This document shows positions 56,289 to 64,000 of a DNA stretch of 64,000 nucleotides, piece by piece. A program made the position numbers and the translations under genes. The notes under the pieces are model-generated. The model was given only the letters and a program-made list of their open reading frames with translations. It ran no database searches and was not told the origin of the DNA. This DNA comes from Phycicoccus jejuensis (lineage in GTDB: Bacteria; Actinomycetota; Actinomycetes; Actinomycetales; Dermatophilaceae), in assembly GCF_000720925.1 (NCBI RefSeq), contig NZ_JOEE01000004.1, positions 62,001 to 126,000 on the forward strand. The letters run 5' to 3'. The first letter of the stretch is position 1, and each line of letters begins with the position of its first letter.

Positions 56289-58312
56289 CAGGGCCTCCTC
56301 AGCTCGACGACGTGACAGGGTTCGACCTCCGGGCCGAGGCGGACGTAGACGTCGCGCTGCCACGTCCACGTCTCGCCGGTCACGAGGTCGTGGGCCTCGA
56401 ACGAGTCGCCCGGCTGGAACCCGAGCGCCGGCATGTCCAGGCGCAGGGTCGTGGCCCGGGTCGAGTGCGGGTCGAGGTTGGCGACGACGAGGACGACGTC
56501 GTCGGAGCCGTCGTCGAGGACGCGGCGCTTGGAGAACGCGATGAAGTTCTCGTCGTCGACGTGGTGGAACTCGATGTTGCGCAGGCGGTGCAGCGCCGGG
56601 TGGGCGCGGCGCGCCTCGTTGAGCATGGTCAGCCAACCCGCGAGGGACTGGCCCTCCTTCGGGCCGCCGGGCTCGTAGTCCGCCCAGCCGCGGTCCTTGA
56701 ACTCGTACTTCTCGTTGTCGATCTGCTCCTCGGCGCCGGGGCGGGCGACGTGCTCCATCAGCTCGTAGCCGGCGTAGATGCCGTAGGTCGGCACGAGGGT
56801 CGCCGCGAGGGCGCTGCGCACCTTCCACGCCGCCGGGCCGCCGAACTGCATGTACGGCGTGAGGATGTCGTGGGTCGTCGGCCAGAACGAGGGCCGCATG
56901 TAGTCGGCCGCCTCGCCCGAGAGCTCCTGGAGGTACTCGCGCAGCTCGGGGGCGGTGTTGCGCCACGTGTAGTACGTGTAGCTCTGCTGGAAGCCGACCT
57001 TGGCGAGCGTGTGCATCATCGCCGGCTTCGTGAAGGCCTCGGCCAGCCAGATGACGTCGGGGTGGTCCTTCGCCACGTCGGCGATGATCCACTGCCAGAA
57101 CTCGACCGGCTTGGTGTGCGGGTTGTCGACGCGGAAGATCTTGACGCCGTGGTCGATCCACACCTGGACGACGCGACGCACCTCGGCGTAGATGCCCGCC
57201 GGGTCGTTGTCGAAGTTCAGCGGGTAGATGTCCTGGTACTTCTTCGGCGGGTTCTCGGCGTAGGCGATCGTGCCGTCGGCGCGCGTCGTGAACCACTCCG
57301 GGTGCTCGGCGACCCACGGGTGGTCGGGGGAGCACTGGAGGGCGAGGTCCATCGCGACCTCCATCCCGAGGCGCTCGGCCTCGGCGACGAACGCGTCGAA
57401 GTCGGCGAAGGTCCCGAGGTCGGGGTGGATGGCGTCGTGGCCGCCGTCGGGGGAGCCGATGGCGTACGGGCTGCCGGGGTCCTCGGGGCGTGCGTCGAGG
57501 GTGTTGTTCGGGCCCTTCTTGGCGGCCTGACCGATCGGGTGGATCGGCGTGAGGTAGACGACGTCGAACTTCATCGCGGCGATGGCCGGCAGGCGCTCGG
57601 CGGCGGTGCGCAGCGTGCCGGTGACCCAGCGGTGGTCCTCCGCGTCGTAGCGGGCGCCCTCGCTGCGCGGGAACAGCTCGTACCAGGCGCCGTAGAGGGC
57701 GCGCTCGCGCTCGACGAGCAGCGCGTGCTCGGCCGACGGCGAGACCATGTCGCGCAGCGGGCGGGCGCCGAGCTCGAGCTCGACGGCCGCGTCCGTGCCG
57801 GCCTTGAGGCGCACGAGGTCGGGGCGGCTCGCGTCGCGCAGGGTGCGGATGGCGTCGACGAGGACCTTCTCCTGGTCGGGGGTGCGGTCGACCTCGTCGA
57901 GGGCCCGCTCGAGGACGAGGGCGCCCTCCTCGAGCATCAGCTCGGTGTCGACGTCGGCGGCGACCTTGATCGTCGCGTCGTGCTCCCAGGTGCCGTAGGG
58001 GTCCGACCAGCCCTCGACCCGGTAGGACCACCAGCCGGTGCGGTCGGGGGTCACGCGGGCGACCCACGTGTTGAGCCCCTCGTTGGTGCACGTCATCGGC
58101 ACGTGGTGCTCGGCGCCGTCGGGGTCGGTGAGCACGACGGTCGCGTTGACCGCGTCGTGGCCTTCCCGGAACACGGTCGCGGAGACCTCGAGATCCTCCC
58201 CGACGACGGCCTTCGCGGGGCGCGCCCCGTGGTCGACGACGGGGCGGACGTCCTGGACCGGGATGCGGCCGATCGGGACCTGGGGCGGGGCGGTGCGGAG
58301 GGCATCACTCAC
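56285..58312 (-). CDS. glgE: Alpha-1,4-glucan:maltose-1-phosphate maltosyltransferase
   Basis: This 675-residue GH13_3 enzyme transfers maltosyl units from maltose-1-phosphate to the ends of alpha-glucan. The N-terminal beta and helical-insert domains precede the barrel. The nucleophile is Asp396 in KIFRVDNPHTKPVEFW and the acid is Glu425 in VIWLAEAFTKPAMM, close to D394/E423 of Streptomyces GlgE1. GTG 58312 lies 7 nt after a TAGGTT box, so it has its own, probably leaderless, promoter and heads a four-gene overlapping operon. Confidence 0.95.
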   Translation of the reverse strand: MSDALRTAPPQVPIGRIPVQDVRPVVDHGARPAKAVVGEDLEVSATVFREGHDAVNATVVLTDPDGAEHHVPMTCTNEGLNTWVARVTPDRTGWWSYRVEGWSDPYGTWEHDATIKVAADVDTELMLEEGALVLERALDEVDRTPDQEKVLVDAIRTLRDASRPDLVRLKAGTDAAVELELGARPLRDMVSPSAEHALLVERERALYGAWYELFPRSEGARYDAEDHRWVTGTLRTAAERLPAIAAMKFDVVYLTPIHPIGQAAKKGPNNTLDARPEDPGSPYAIGSPDGGHDAIHPDLGTFADFDAFVAEAERLGMEVAMDLALQCSPDHPWVAEHPEWFTTRADGTIAYAENPPKKYQDIYPLNFDNDPAGIYAEVRRVVQVWIDHGVKIFRVDNPHTKPVEFWQWIIADVAKDHPDVIWLAEAFTKPAMMHTLAKVGFQQSYTYYTWRNTAPELREYLQELSGEAADYMRPSFWPTTHDILTPYMQFGGPAAWKVRSALAATLVPTYGIYAGYELMEHVARPGAEEQIDNEKYEFKDRGWADYEPGGPKEGQSLAGWLTMLNEARRAHPALHRLRNIEFHHVDDENFIAFSKRRVLDDGSDDVVLVVANLDPHSTRATTLRLDMPALGFQPGDSFEAHDLVTGETWTWQRDVYVRLGPEVEPCHVVELRRPW

Positions 58313-58319
58313 CCCACCG

Positions 58320-58325
58320 AACCTA
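58320..58325 (-). promoter_or_regulatory. -10 box TAGGTT for glgE-treS-mak-glgB
   Basis: Minus-strand TAGGTT ends 7 nt before GTG 58312. Confidence 0.45.
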
Positions 58326-58327
58326 CA

Positions 58328-58370
58328 CGGACGCGGGCGGGTGGCGCGGGTCGCGTCACCCGCCCGTCCG
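58328..58370 (-). terminator. Hairpin between glgP and glgE
   Basis: cgga-cg-cgggcgggt (58328-58342) pairs with acccgcccg-tccg (58358-58370): 13 bp with a 2-nt bulge and a 15-nt loop. It lies just downstream of the glgP stop and upstream of the glgE -10 box, so it likely ends the glgP message. Confidence 0.5.
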
Positions 58371-58378
58371 CGTCGTGG

Positions 58379-60919
58379 TCAGGCGCGCCAGATGCGCTCG
58401 AGGTAGTCGCGCATCGAGCGGTCGGAGGAGAAGAACCCCGAGCGCGCGACGTTGAGGATGGCCGAGCGCGACCACGCGTCCTCGTCGCGGTAGGCGGCGT
58501 CGACGCGGGCCTGCGCGTCGAGGTAGGCCTGGAAGTCCGCGAGGGCCATGAAGGCGTCCTGGTGGAGCAGGTTGTCGATGACCGGGGCGACGGCCTGGCG
58601 GTCGCCGTCGGTGAAGCGGCCGCTCGCGAGGAGGTCGATCGTGCTGCGCAGGCGCGGGTTCTCCTCGTAGTAGCTCGAGGGGGAGTAGCCCGGCCGCAGC
58701 CGCTCGACCTCCGGCTCGGTCATCCCGAAGAGGAAGAAGTGGTCGTCGCCGACGAGCCGGCGGATCTCGACGTTCGCGCCGTCGTCGGTGCCGATGGTCA
58801 GCGCGCCGTTGAGGGCGAACTTCATGTTGCCCGTGCCGGAGGCCTCCTTGCCCGCGAGCGAGATCTGCTCGGAGAGGTCGGCGGCCGGGATGAGCTTCTC
58901 GGCGAGGGTGACGTTGTAGTTCGCCGGGAACGCGACCGAGAGCCGGCCGGCGACGACGGGGTCGGTGTTGACGACGTCGGCGACGGCGTTGATGAGGAAG
59001 ATGATCTCCTTCGCCATGTGGTAGCCGGGGGCCGCCTTGGCGCCGAAGACGAAGGTGCGCGGGACGATGTCGTCGGCGGCGACGCGGCCGGAGACGACGT
59101 CGTCGTAGAGCGAGACGATGTGGAGCAGCTTGAGGGTCTGGCGCTTGTACTCGTGGAGGCGCTTGACCATGACGTCGAGCATCGTGTCGCGGGGGATCTC
59201 GAGCCCGTCGCGGACCTTGAGCAGGTCGTGCAGCCGCTCCTTGTTGGCCTGCTTGACCCGGCGGAACTCGGCGCGGAACGAGGCGTCGTCGGCGTAGGGC
59301 TCGAGCTCGCGCAGCCGGTCGAGGTCGGTGACCCAGCCCTCGCCGATCGTGTCGTTGAGCAGCGCGGAGAGCCGGCGGTTGGCGAGGCGCACGAACCGGC
59401 GCGGGGTGATGCCGTTGGTGACGTTGGTGAACTTCTCGGGCCAGAGCTCGCTGAAGTCGGGGAGGACCTTGTCGCGCAGCAGCTGGCTGTGCAGCTCGGC
59501 GACGCCGTTGACCTTGGAGCCGGCCACCGTCGCGAGGTAGGCCATCCGGACCGAGCGCTCGGGGTACTCCGCGATGACCGACATCCGGCGCACCCGCATC
59601 TCGTCGCCGGGGAAGGCCGCGCGGACCTCCTCGAGGAACTCCTCGTTGATCCGGTAGATGATCTCGAGGTGGCGGGGCAGCAGCCGGCCGAGGAGCTCGA
59701 CGGGCCAGACCTCGAGCGCCTCGGGCAGCAGGGTGTGACAGGTGTAGGCGAAGCACTTCTGCGTGATGCTCCACGCCTCGTCCCAGTCGAAGCCCTTGCG
59801 GTCGATGAGGATGCGCATCAGCTCGGGGATGGCGATCACCGGGTGGGTGTCGTTGAGCTGGAACATGATCCGCTCGTTCAGGCGGCGCAGGTCGAAGTCC
59901 GCCGGCAGCGTGTTGTCGATGAAGTCGTGCAGCGAGCACGCGACGAAGAAGTACTGCTGCTGCAGGCGCAGCTCCTTGCCCTGGGGCGTGGAGTCCTCGG
60001 GGTAGAGGACCTTCGAGATGTTCTCGGCGAAGGTCTGGGCGCGCACGGCCTGGGCGTAGTCGCCGGAGTTGAAGATCTGCAGGTCGAACGCCTGGGTGGC
60101 GCGGGCGCTCCACAGGCGCAGGGTGTTGACGACGCCGTTGCGGAAGCCGGGGACCATGTAGTGGTACGGCATCCCGAGGACGTTCCAGTCGGGCGTCCAC
60201 GTGGTCCGCTCGGTGCCGGCGTCGTCCGTCGTCGTGGTCGTCGAGCCGCCGAAGCCGACGAGCACCTGGCGCTCCGGGTGCGGGAACTCCCAGGGGCTGC
60301 CGAGCGAGAGCCAGGAGTCGGGCCGCTCGACCTGGCGGTCCTCCTCGAAGGTCTGGCGGAAGATGCCGTACTCGTAGCGGATGCCGTAGCCGATGCAGGG
60401 GACGTCCATCGTCGCGAGGGAGTCGACGAAGCAGGCCGCGAGCCGGCCGAGGCCGCCGTTGCCGAGGCCGGGCTCCACCTCCTGCGCGCGCAGCGTCGCG
60501 ATGTCGATGCCGCAGCGGCGCATCGCCTCCTCGGCGATGTCCTGGAGGTTGGTCGCGAGGACGTTGTTGCCGAGCTGGCGGCCGAGCAGGTACTCGGCCG
60601 AGAGGTAGCCGATGGTCTTCTGCTGCGCCTGGCGGCGGCGCGCGCCCGTCTCGAGCCAGTCGGCCATGAGGTAGCGGCGCACCGTCCGGGCCAGCGCGAG
60701 GTACTGGTCGTTGACGGTCGACTGCGACAGGAGCGTGCCCTGGCTGTAGTTGAGCTCGGCGAGGAAGGTCTCGACAAAGCCGTCGACCGTCGTCGCCGGC
60801 TGGACGACCGGGCCGTTGGCCAGCGGGTGCGTCGTGCGGAACTCCGGGCCGATCCGGCGGGCGTCGGTCGACGGCGACTCGTCGGAGACGAGGGAGCTCG
60901 TGGGCACGGTGTCGGTCAT
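58379..60919 (-). CDS. glgP: Glycogen phosphorylase
   Basis: This 846-residue GT35 enzyme releases glucose-1-phosphate from glucan ends. The PLP lysine is about Lys700 in KEASGTGNMKFALNGALTIGTDDGANVEI. IGYLSAEYLLGRQLGNN, EPGLGNGGLGRLAACFVDS and KRLHEYKRQTLK are family marks. The ATG at 60919 follows gaagga. A longer in-frame start at 61012 would add an unconserved arginine- and proline-rich leader. It is upstream of glgE on the same strand with a hairpin between. Confidence 0.95.
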   Translation of the reverse strand: MTDTVPTSSLVSDESPSTDARRIGPEFRTTHPLANGPVVQPATTVDGFVETFLAELNYSQGTLLSQSTVNDQYLALARTVRRYLMADWLETGARRRQAQQKTIGYLSAEYLLGRQLGNNVLATNLQDIAEEAMRRCGIDIATLRAQEVEPGLGNGGLGRLAACFVDSLATMDVPCIGYGIRYEYGIFRQTFEEDRQVERPDSWLSLGSPWEFPHPERQVLVGFGGSTTTTTDDAGTERTTWTPDWNVLGMPYHYMVPGFRNGVVNTLRLWSARATQAFDLQIFNSGDYAQAVRAQTFAENISKVLYPEDSTPQGKELRLQQQYFFVACSLHDFIDNTLPADFDLRRLNERIMFQLNDTHPVIAIPELMRILIDRKGFDWDEAWSITQKCFAYTCHTLLPEALEVWPVELLGRLLPRHLEIIYRINEEFLEEVRAAFPGDEMRVRRMSVIAEYPERSVRMAYLATVAGSKVNGVAELHSQLLRDKVLPDFSELWPEKFTNVTNGITPRRFVRLANRRLSALLNDTIGEGWVTDLDRLRELEPYADDASFRAEFRRVKQANKERLHDLLKVRDGLEIPRDTMLDVMVKRLHEYKRQTLKLLHIVSLYDDVVSGRVAADDIVPRTFVFGAKAAPGYHMAKEIIFLINAVADVVNTDPVVAGRLSVAFPANYNVTLAEKLIPAADLSEQISLAGKEASGTGNMKFALNGALTIGTDDGANVEIRRLVGDDHFFLFGMTEPEVERLRPGYSPSSYYEENPRLRSTIDLLASGRFTDGDRQAVAPVIDNLLHQDAFMALADFQAYLDAQARVDAAYRDEDAWSRSAILNVARSGFFSSDRSMRDYLERIWRA

Positions 60920-61049
60920 CGGTGCTCGTCCTTCGGGCGTGAGGTGGGTCGGGCGCGGCGACGGTGGTGCGCTGACACAGGGTAGCGACCTCGTGCGGAA
61001 ACGCTTGCACACTCGGGGGGTGGCGCGCAGCCCCTCGACCGGATGCCGG

Positions 61050-62363
61050 TCAGCCGGCGCGGGTGAGGAGGTCGGGCGTGACGTCGGCGAGCGTGCGGAC
61101 GCCGGTCAGCGCCGCCGTGAGGTCGAGCTCGGCGGCGATGTTGCGCAGGACCTCGCCGACGCCCTCCTCGCCGGCGAGGGCGAGCCCGTAGACGTGCGGG
61201 CGGCCGATGCCGACCGCGGTGGCGCCGAGGGCGAGCGCGACGAGCGCGTCGACACCGGTGCGCACCCCGCTGTCGAAGAGGACCGGCGTGCCGGGGGCGC
61301 GCTCGCGGACGGCGGCGACGACGCCGGGCAGCGCGTCGAGCGCGGCGACGGTGCGGTCGACCTGCCGGCCGCCGTGGTTGCTGACCCAGAGGCCGTCGAC
61401 CCCGAGGTCGAGCGCGCGGGTGGCGTCGTCGGGGTGGAGCACGCCCTTGAGGACGACCGGCAGGCTCGACAGCCCGCGCAGCCGCGGCAGGTCGTCCCAG
61501 GTGAGCGAGGGGCGTGAGAAGACGTCGAGGAAGGTCTCGATGGCGGCACGCGGCACGGGGGAGCGGAGGTTGTCGCGGGTGCCGCCGGGGTGGTTGCGGC
61601 TCACCGCGAGGAGGGTGCGGACGGCGGCGGGGGTGGGGCGCGGGCTCGGTCCGGCCGGGCGGGCGGAGACGGCGGCGACGCGCTCGGCGACGAGACGCGC
61701 GAAGACCGGGTCGGAGGTGTACTGCGCGATGCCCTCGCCGCGTGCGAAGGGGAGGTGGCCGAGGTCGAGGTCGCGGGGGCGCCACCCGAGGTAGGCGGTG
61801 TCGAGGGTGACGACGAGGGCCTCGGCGCCGCAGGCCTCGGCGCGGTGGACGAGGGAGGCGGCGAGGTCGTCGTCGCGGCTCCAGTAGAGCTGGTACCAGA
61901 ACGGGCTGCCGGCCAGCGCCTCGGCGACGGTCTCCATCGGGACGCTCGCCTGGGTGCTGAGCACCGGGGTGACGGAGGCGTCCCGGGCGGCGCGGGCGAC
62001 GGCGAGGTCGGCATCCGGGTGGGCGGCGGACAGCACGCCGACGGGGGAGACGAGCAACGGCGTCGCGTGGCGGCGGCCGAGGACCTCGACGGAGAGGTCG
62101 CGCTCGGAGGTGTCGACGAGCAGGCGCGGCACGACGCGCCACCGGTCGAACGCCTCGCGGTTGGCGCGGGCGCCGGCCGCGCTGCCGGCCGAGCCGGCGA
62201 CGTAGGCGAAGCCGCGGCGCGACATCACCGTCTCGGCGGCCTCCTCGAGGCGGGTGCCGTCGGTGGGGACGGCCGGGCGGCGACCGAAGGATCCCGCCCG
62301 GTAGATCGCCGCCTGCGCCACGCGTCCGATGCCCTCTGCCACCTGCCTGGGTGCTGCCGCCAT
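61050..62363 (-). CDS. Alpha-hydroxy-acid oxidase family FMN enzyme (lactate 2-monooxygenase-like)
   Basis: This 437-residue FMN TIM-barrel protein has RGFAYVAGSAGSAAGARANREAFDRW, SPVGVLSAAHPDADLAVARAA, FWYQLYWSRDDDLAASLVHRAEACGAEALVVTLDT, and the active-site signature VDGLWVSNHGGRQVDRTVAALDALPGVV (catalytic His, Arg). FDSGVRTGVDALVALALGATAVGIGRPHVYGL binds the FMN phosphate. It oxidises an L-2-hydroxy acid, probably lactate, with oxygen or a carrier. It stands alone between glgP and a divergent membrane protein. Confidence 0.9.
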   Translation of the reverse strand: MAAAPRQVAEGIGRVAQAAIYRAGSFGRRPAVPTDGTRLEEAAETVMSRRGFAYVAGSAGSAAGARANREAFDRWRVVPRLLVDTSERDLSVEVLGRRHATPLLVSPVGVLSAAHPDADLAVARAARDASVTPVLSTQASVPMETVAEALAGSPFWYQLYWSRDDDLAASLVHRAEACGAEALVVTLDTAYLGWRPRDLDLGHLPFARGEGIAQYTSDPVFARLVAERVAAVSARPAGPSPRPTPAAVRTLLAVSRNHPGGTRDNLRSPVPRAAIETFLDVFSRPSLTWDDLPRLRGLSSLPVVLKGVLHPDDATRALDLGVDGLWVSNHGGRQVDRTVAALDALPGVVAAVRERAPGTPVLFDSGVRTGVDALVALALGATAVGIGRPHVYGLALAGEEGVGEVLRNIAAELDLTAALTGVRTLADVTPDLLTRAG

Positions 62364-62461
62364 GCCCGACTGTCTACACGGTGCGGGGCCGGGCGGGGAC
62401 CGGTCGACCCGTCCGAGGGCCCGTCGGGCGAACCGGGCGACCGGGCCCGGGCCGGACGCCC

Positions 62462-62467
62462 TAGGGT
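62462..62467 (+). promoter_or_regulatory. -10 box TAGGGT for membrane protein gene
   Basis: TAGGGT ends 6 nt before GTG 62474. Confidence 0.45.
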
Positions 62468-62473
62468 CGTGCC

Positions 62474-63001
62474 GTGCAGCGTTTCGTGTGGGTCGCCTGG
62501 GGTCTTCTCGTCGTCGTCGTCGACCTGCCGCTCGCCGGCTGGGACGTCCTGCCGGACCTCGTCGGCTACGCGTGGGTGATCATCGGCCTCGCCGGCGCCG
62601 CGAGCGTCCACCCGGCGTTCGTCCGGGCGCGGGCGGCCGCCGTCGTCGGCATCCCGGTCTGGGCGTTCCTCGGCACGCCGCTGTTCGCCGCACCGCGGTT
62701 CGGCACGCTGCTGCTCACCGCCCTGACGGTCGAGATCGTCGTCGTCACGCTGCTCGTCCACCAGCTGTGCACCGGCATCCTGGCCACGGCCCCGGCCGAC
62801 GACCCCGACTCGGCCCGCTGGGCGCGCATCCTGCGCGTCGCCGCGGTGGTCGTCGGTGTCCTCCTGCTCGTCGCGCTCGTGCTCACCGCCGGCGGCTTCG
62901 GCCTCTACCCCCTGGCCTTCCTCGCGAGCGTCGTCGTCGGCGTGCTCACCGTGATCCTCCTTCAGCGCGTCGCGCGCGCCGGGTGGATCGCCGCCGCCTG
63001 A
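62474..63001 (+). CDS. Multi-pass membrane protein, hypothetical
   Basis: This 175-residue protein has about five hydrophobic helices and short polar loops (APADDPDSARWARI is the longest). No functional motif is recognised. The GTG at 62474 is supported by the TAGGGT box. It converges on glgX. Confidence 0.65.
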   Translation: MQRFVWVAWGLLVVVVDLPLAGWDVLPDLVGYAWVIIGLAGAASVHPAFVRARAAAVVGIPVWAFLGTPLFAAPRFGTLLLTALTVEIVVVTLLVHQLCTGILATAPADDPDSARWARILRVAAVVVGVLLLVALVLTAGGFGLYPLAFLASVVVGVLTVILLQRVARAGWIAAA

Positions 63002-63027
63002 GGCCCCCGCGACCGCGGCCGTCAGGC
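62996..63027. terminator. Hairpin between convergent membrane gene and glgX
   Basis: gcctgaggcc (62996-63005) pairs with ggcc-g-tcaggc (63017-63027): 10 bp with a 1-nt bulge and an 11-nt loop. It overlaps both stop codons. Confidence 0.5.
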
Positions 63028-64000
63028 CGGCGCGTAGAGGCGCACCGACGGCCCGGCGACGAGCACCGTGCCCTCGTGCGGCGCGTCCTGCGCCCGCGGG
63101 CGCTCCCACGCGCTGTCCCAGAGCAGGCGGTGGCGACCGGTGGGCAGCGTCACCTCGGTGTCGCCGACCCCGCCGTGGACGACGAGGAGCGCCGCGCTGC
63201 TGCCGTCGACCGGCGGCGCGAGGGCCATCTGGAGCACGCGGGTGCCTTCGCCGTGCCAGCGGTCACCCATCGGCCGGCCGTCGGCGGCGTACCAGGCGAC
63301 GTCGAGCGTCCCCTCGTCGTCGACCTCGCGGCCGGTCAGCCAGGTGCGCTGGCGCAGGACGGGATGCGCCCGGCGCAGAGCCAGCAGGTGCTTGGTGGTC
63401 TCGAGGAGGTCCTCCTGCCAGGGCGCGAGCTCCCAGTCGACCCACGACACCTCGTTGTCCTGGCAGTAGGGGTTGTTGTTCCCGCCCTGGGTGCGTCCCA
63501 TCTCGTCGCCGGCGGTGAGCATCGGCACGCCCTGCGAGAGCAGCAGGGTCCCGAGCAGGGCGCGGACGGCGCGCGTCCGGGCCGCCAGCACCTCAGGGTC
63601 GTCGGTCGGTCCCTCGACCCCGTGGTTCCAGGACCCGTTGCCGTCGGTCCCGTCGCGGTTGTCCTCGCCGTTGGCCTCGTTGTGCTTGCGGTCGTAGGCG
63701 ACGAGGTCGGCGAGGGTCATCCCGTCGTGCGCGGTCACGAAGTTGACCGACGCGGTCGGGCCGCGGTCACGGGCCCCGAACAGGTCGCGCGAGCCCGACA
63801 GCCGGGTCGCGAGCTCGCGCGCGTCGTGCCCGCGCTCGCCGAGCGACTGCGCGCGCACGTCCCCGACCCAGAAGCGCCGGGCGGTGTCGCGGAAGCGGTC
63901 GTTCCACTCGAGGAACGGCGGCGGGAACTGCCCCGTGCGCCAGCCGTGCATCCCGAGGTCCCAGGGCTCGGCGACGAGCACGACCCGGGAGAGCACGGGG
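63022..64000 (-). CDS. glgX: Glycogen debranching enzyme GlgX (5' end outside window)
   Basis: This is the C-terminal 325 or so codons of a GH13_11 isoamylase-type debranching enzyme. Present are LVAEPWDLG with the acid Glu, [70 protein letters not shown] and a C-terminal beta domain. The nucleophile Asp lies in the missing part. It hydrolyses alpha-1,6 branches left by GlgP and completes the glucan cycle of the window. Confidence 0.94.
   Translation of the reverse strand, partial: PVLSRVVLVAEPWDLGMHGWRTGQFPPPFLEWNDRFRDTARRFWVGDVRAQSLGERGHDARELATRLSGSRDLFGARDRGPTASVNFVTAHDGMTLADLVAYDRKHNEANGEDNRDGTDGNGSWNHGVEGPTDDPEVLAARTRAVRALLGTLLLSQGVPMLTAGDEMGRTQGGNNNPYCQDNEVSWVDWELAPWQEDLLETTKHLLALRRAHPVLRQRTWLTGREVDDEGTLDVAWYAADGRPMGDRWHGEGTRVLQMALAPPVDGSSAALLVVHGGVGDTEVTLPTGRHRLLWDSAWERPRAQDAPHEGTVLVAGPSVRLYAPA

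Noticed and set aside
56312..60985. A very long open frame (about 1557 codons) on the plus strand opposite glgE and glgP
   Set aside because: It is a GC-rich shadow: the minus strand encodes two full, conserved enzymes, and the plus-frame protein is low-complexity Arg/Val/Glu/Asp repeats.

Overview
The window is chromosomal DNA from a very high-GC actinobacterium. The strain is most likely in the Micrococcales, near Intrasporangiaceae (inferred from protein style only, not from any search). Supporting signs are the rho-rpmE-prfA-prmC-tsaC-glyA-atp gene order, a NucS mismatch endonuclease, a GlgE alpha-glucan operon, an ethylmalonyl-CoA mutase, many GTG starts and many 4-base stop/start overlaps. 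Coding density is very high. I see no rRNA, tRNA, CRISPR array, insertion sequence or prophage.

Layout. 1-8.7 kb: the end of rho, a luciferase-like flavin enzyme, an orphan HATPase protein, ribosomal protein L31, release factor 1 and its methylase, the t6A enzyme TsaC, serine hydroxymethyltransferase and a polyprenyl-phosphate sugar transferase. 8.7-16.8 kb: the complete ATP synthase operon (atpI-B-E-F-H-A-G-D-C), headed by a Rex-type operator, then a DUF2550 gene. 16.8-36.3 kb: a loose metabolic neighbourhood holding most of the acetyl-CoA to ethylmalonyl-CoA route. It contains thiolase, a doubled 3-hydroxybutyryl-CoA dehydrogenase, crotonyl-CoA carboxylase/reductase, epimerase, ethylmalonyl-CoA mutase, a MeaB G-protein and a cobalamin adenosyltransferase. 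These are interspersed with NucS, an M23-like secreted protein, a DAO/GcvT fusion dehydrogenase, an AI-2E-type permease and a histidine-phosphatase pseudogene.

36.3-47.1 kb: a GH65 glycoside phosphorylase translationally coupled to a beta-phosphoglucomutase-like HAD enzyme, a MarR regulator, a membrane protein/lipoprotein pair, a YbbN-type thioredoxin-TPR protein, and an unassigned run of two esterases plus an ATP-grasp protein. 47.1-47.3 kb: a dense patch of 19-bp repeats, hairpins and a G-run tract. 47.3-50.8 kb: phosphoglucomutase and a small sulfur operon (SQR-like flavoprotein, TusE/DsrC, DsrE). The SQR-like gene appears to have lost its catalytic-cysteine segment and its C-terminus. 50.9-61 kb: glgP, glgE, treS, mak and glgB on the minus strand, the last four overlapping. 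The end holds a lactate-oxidase-family flavoenzyme, a membrane protein and the 3' part of glgX.

As a system, Pgm, GlgP, GlgX, TreS, Mak, GlgE, GlgB and the GH65/PGM pair give a nearly complete maltose-1-phosphate glycogen/trehalose cycle. Many genes carry a TANNNT box 6-8 nt before the start codon, which suggests widespread leaderless transcripts. I used this pattern to choose several starts.
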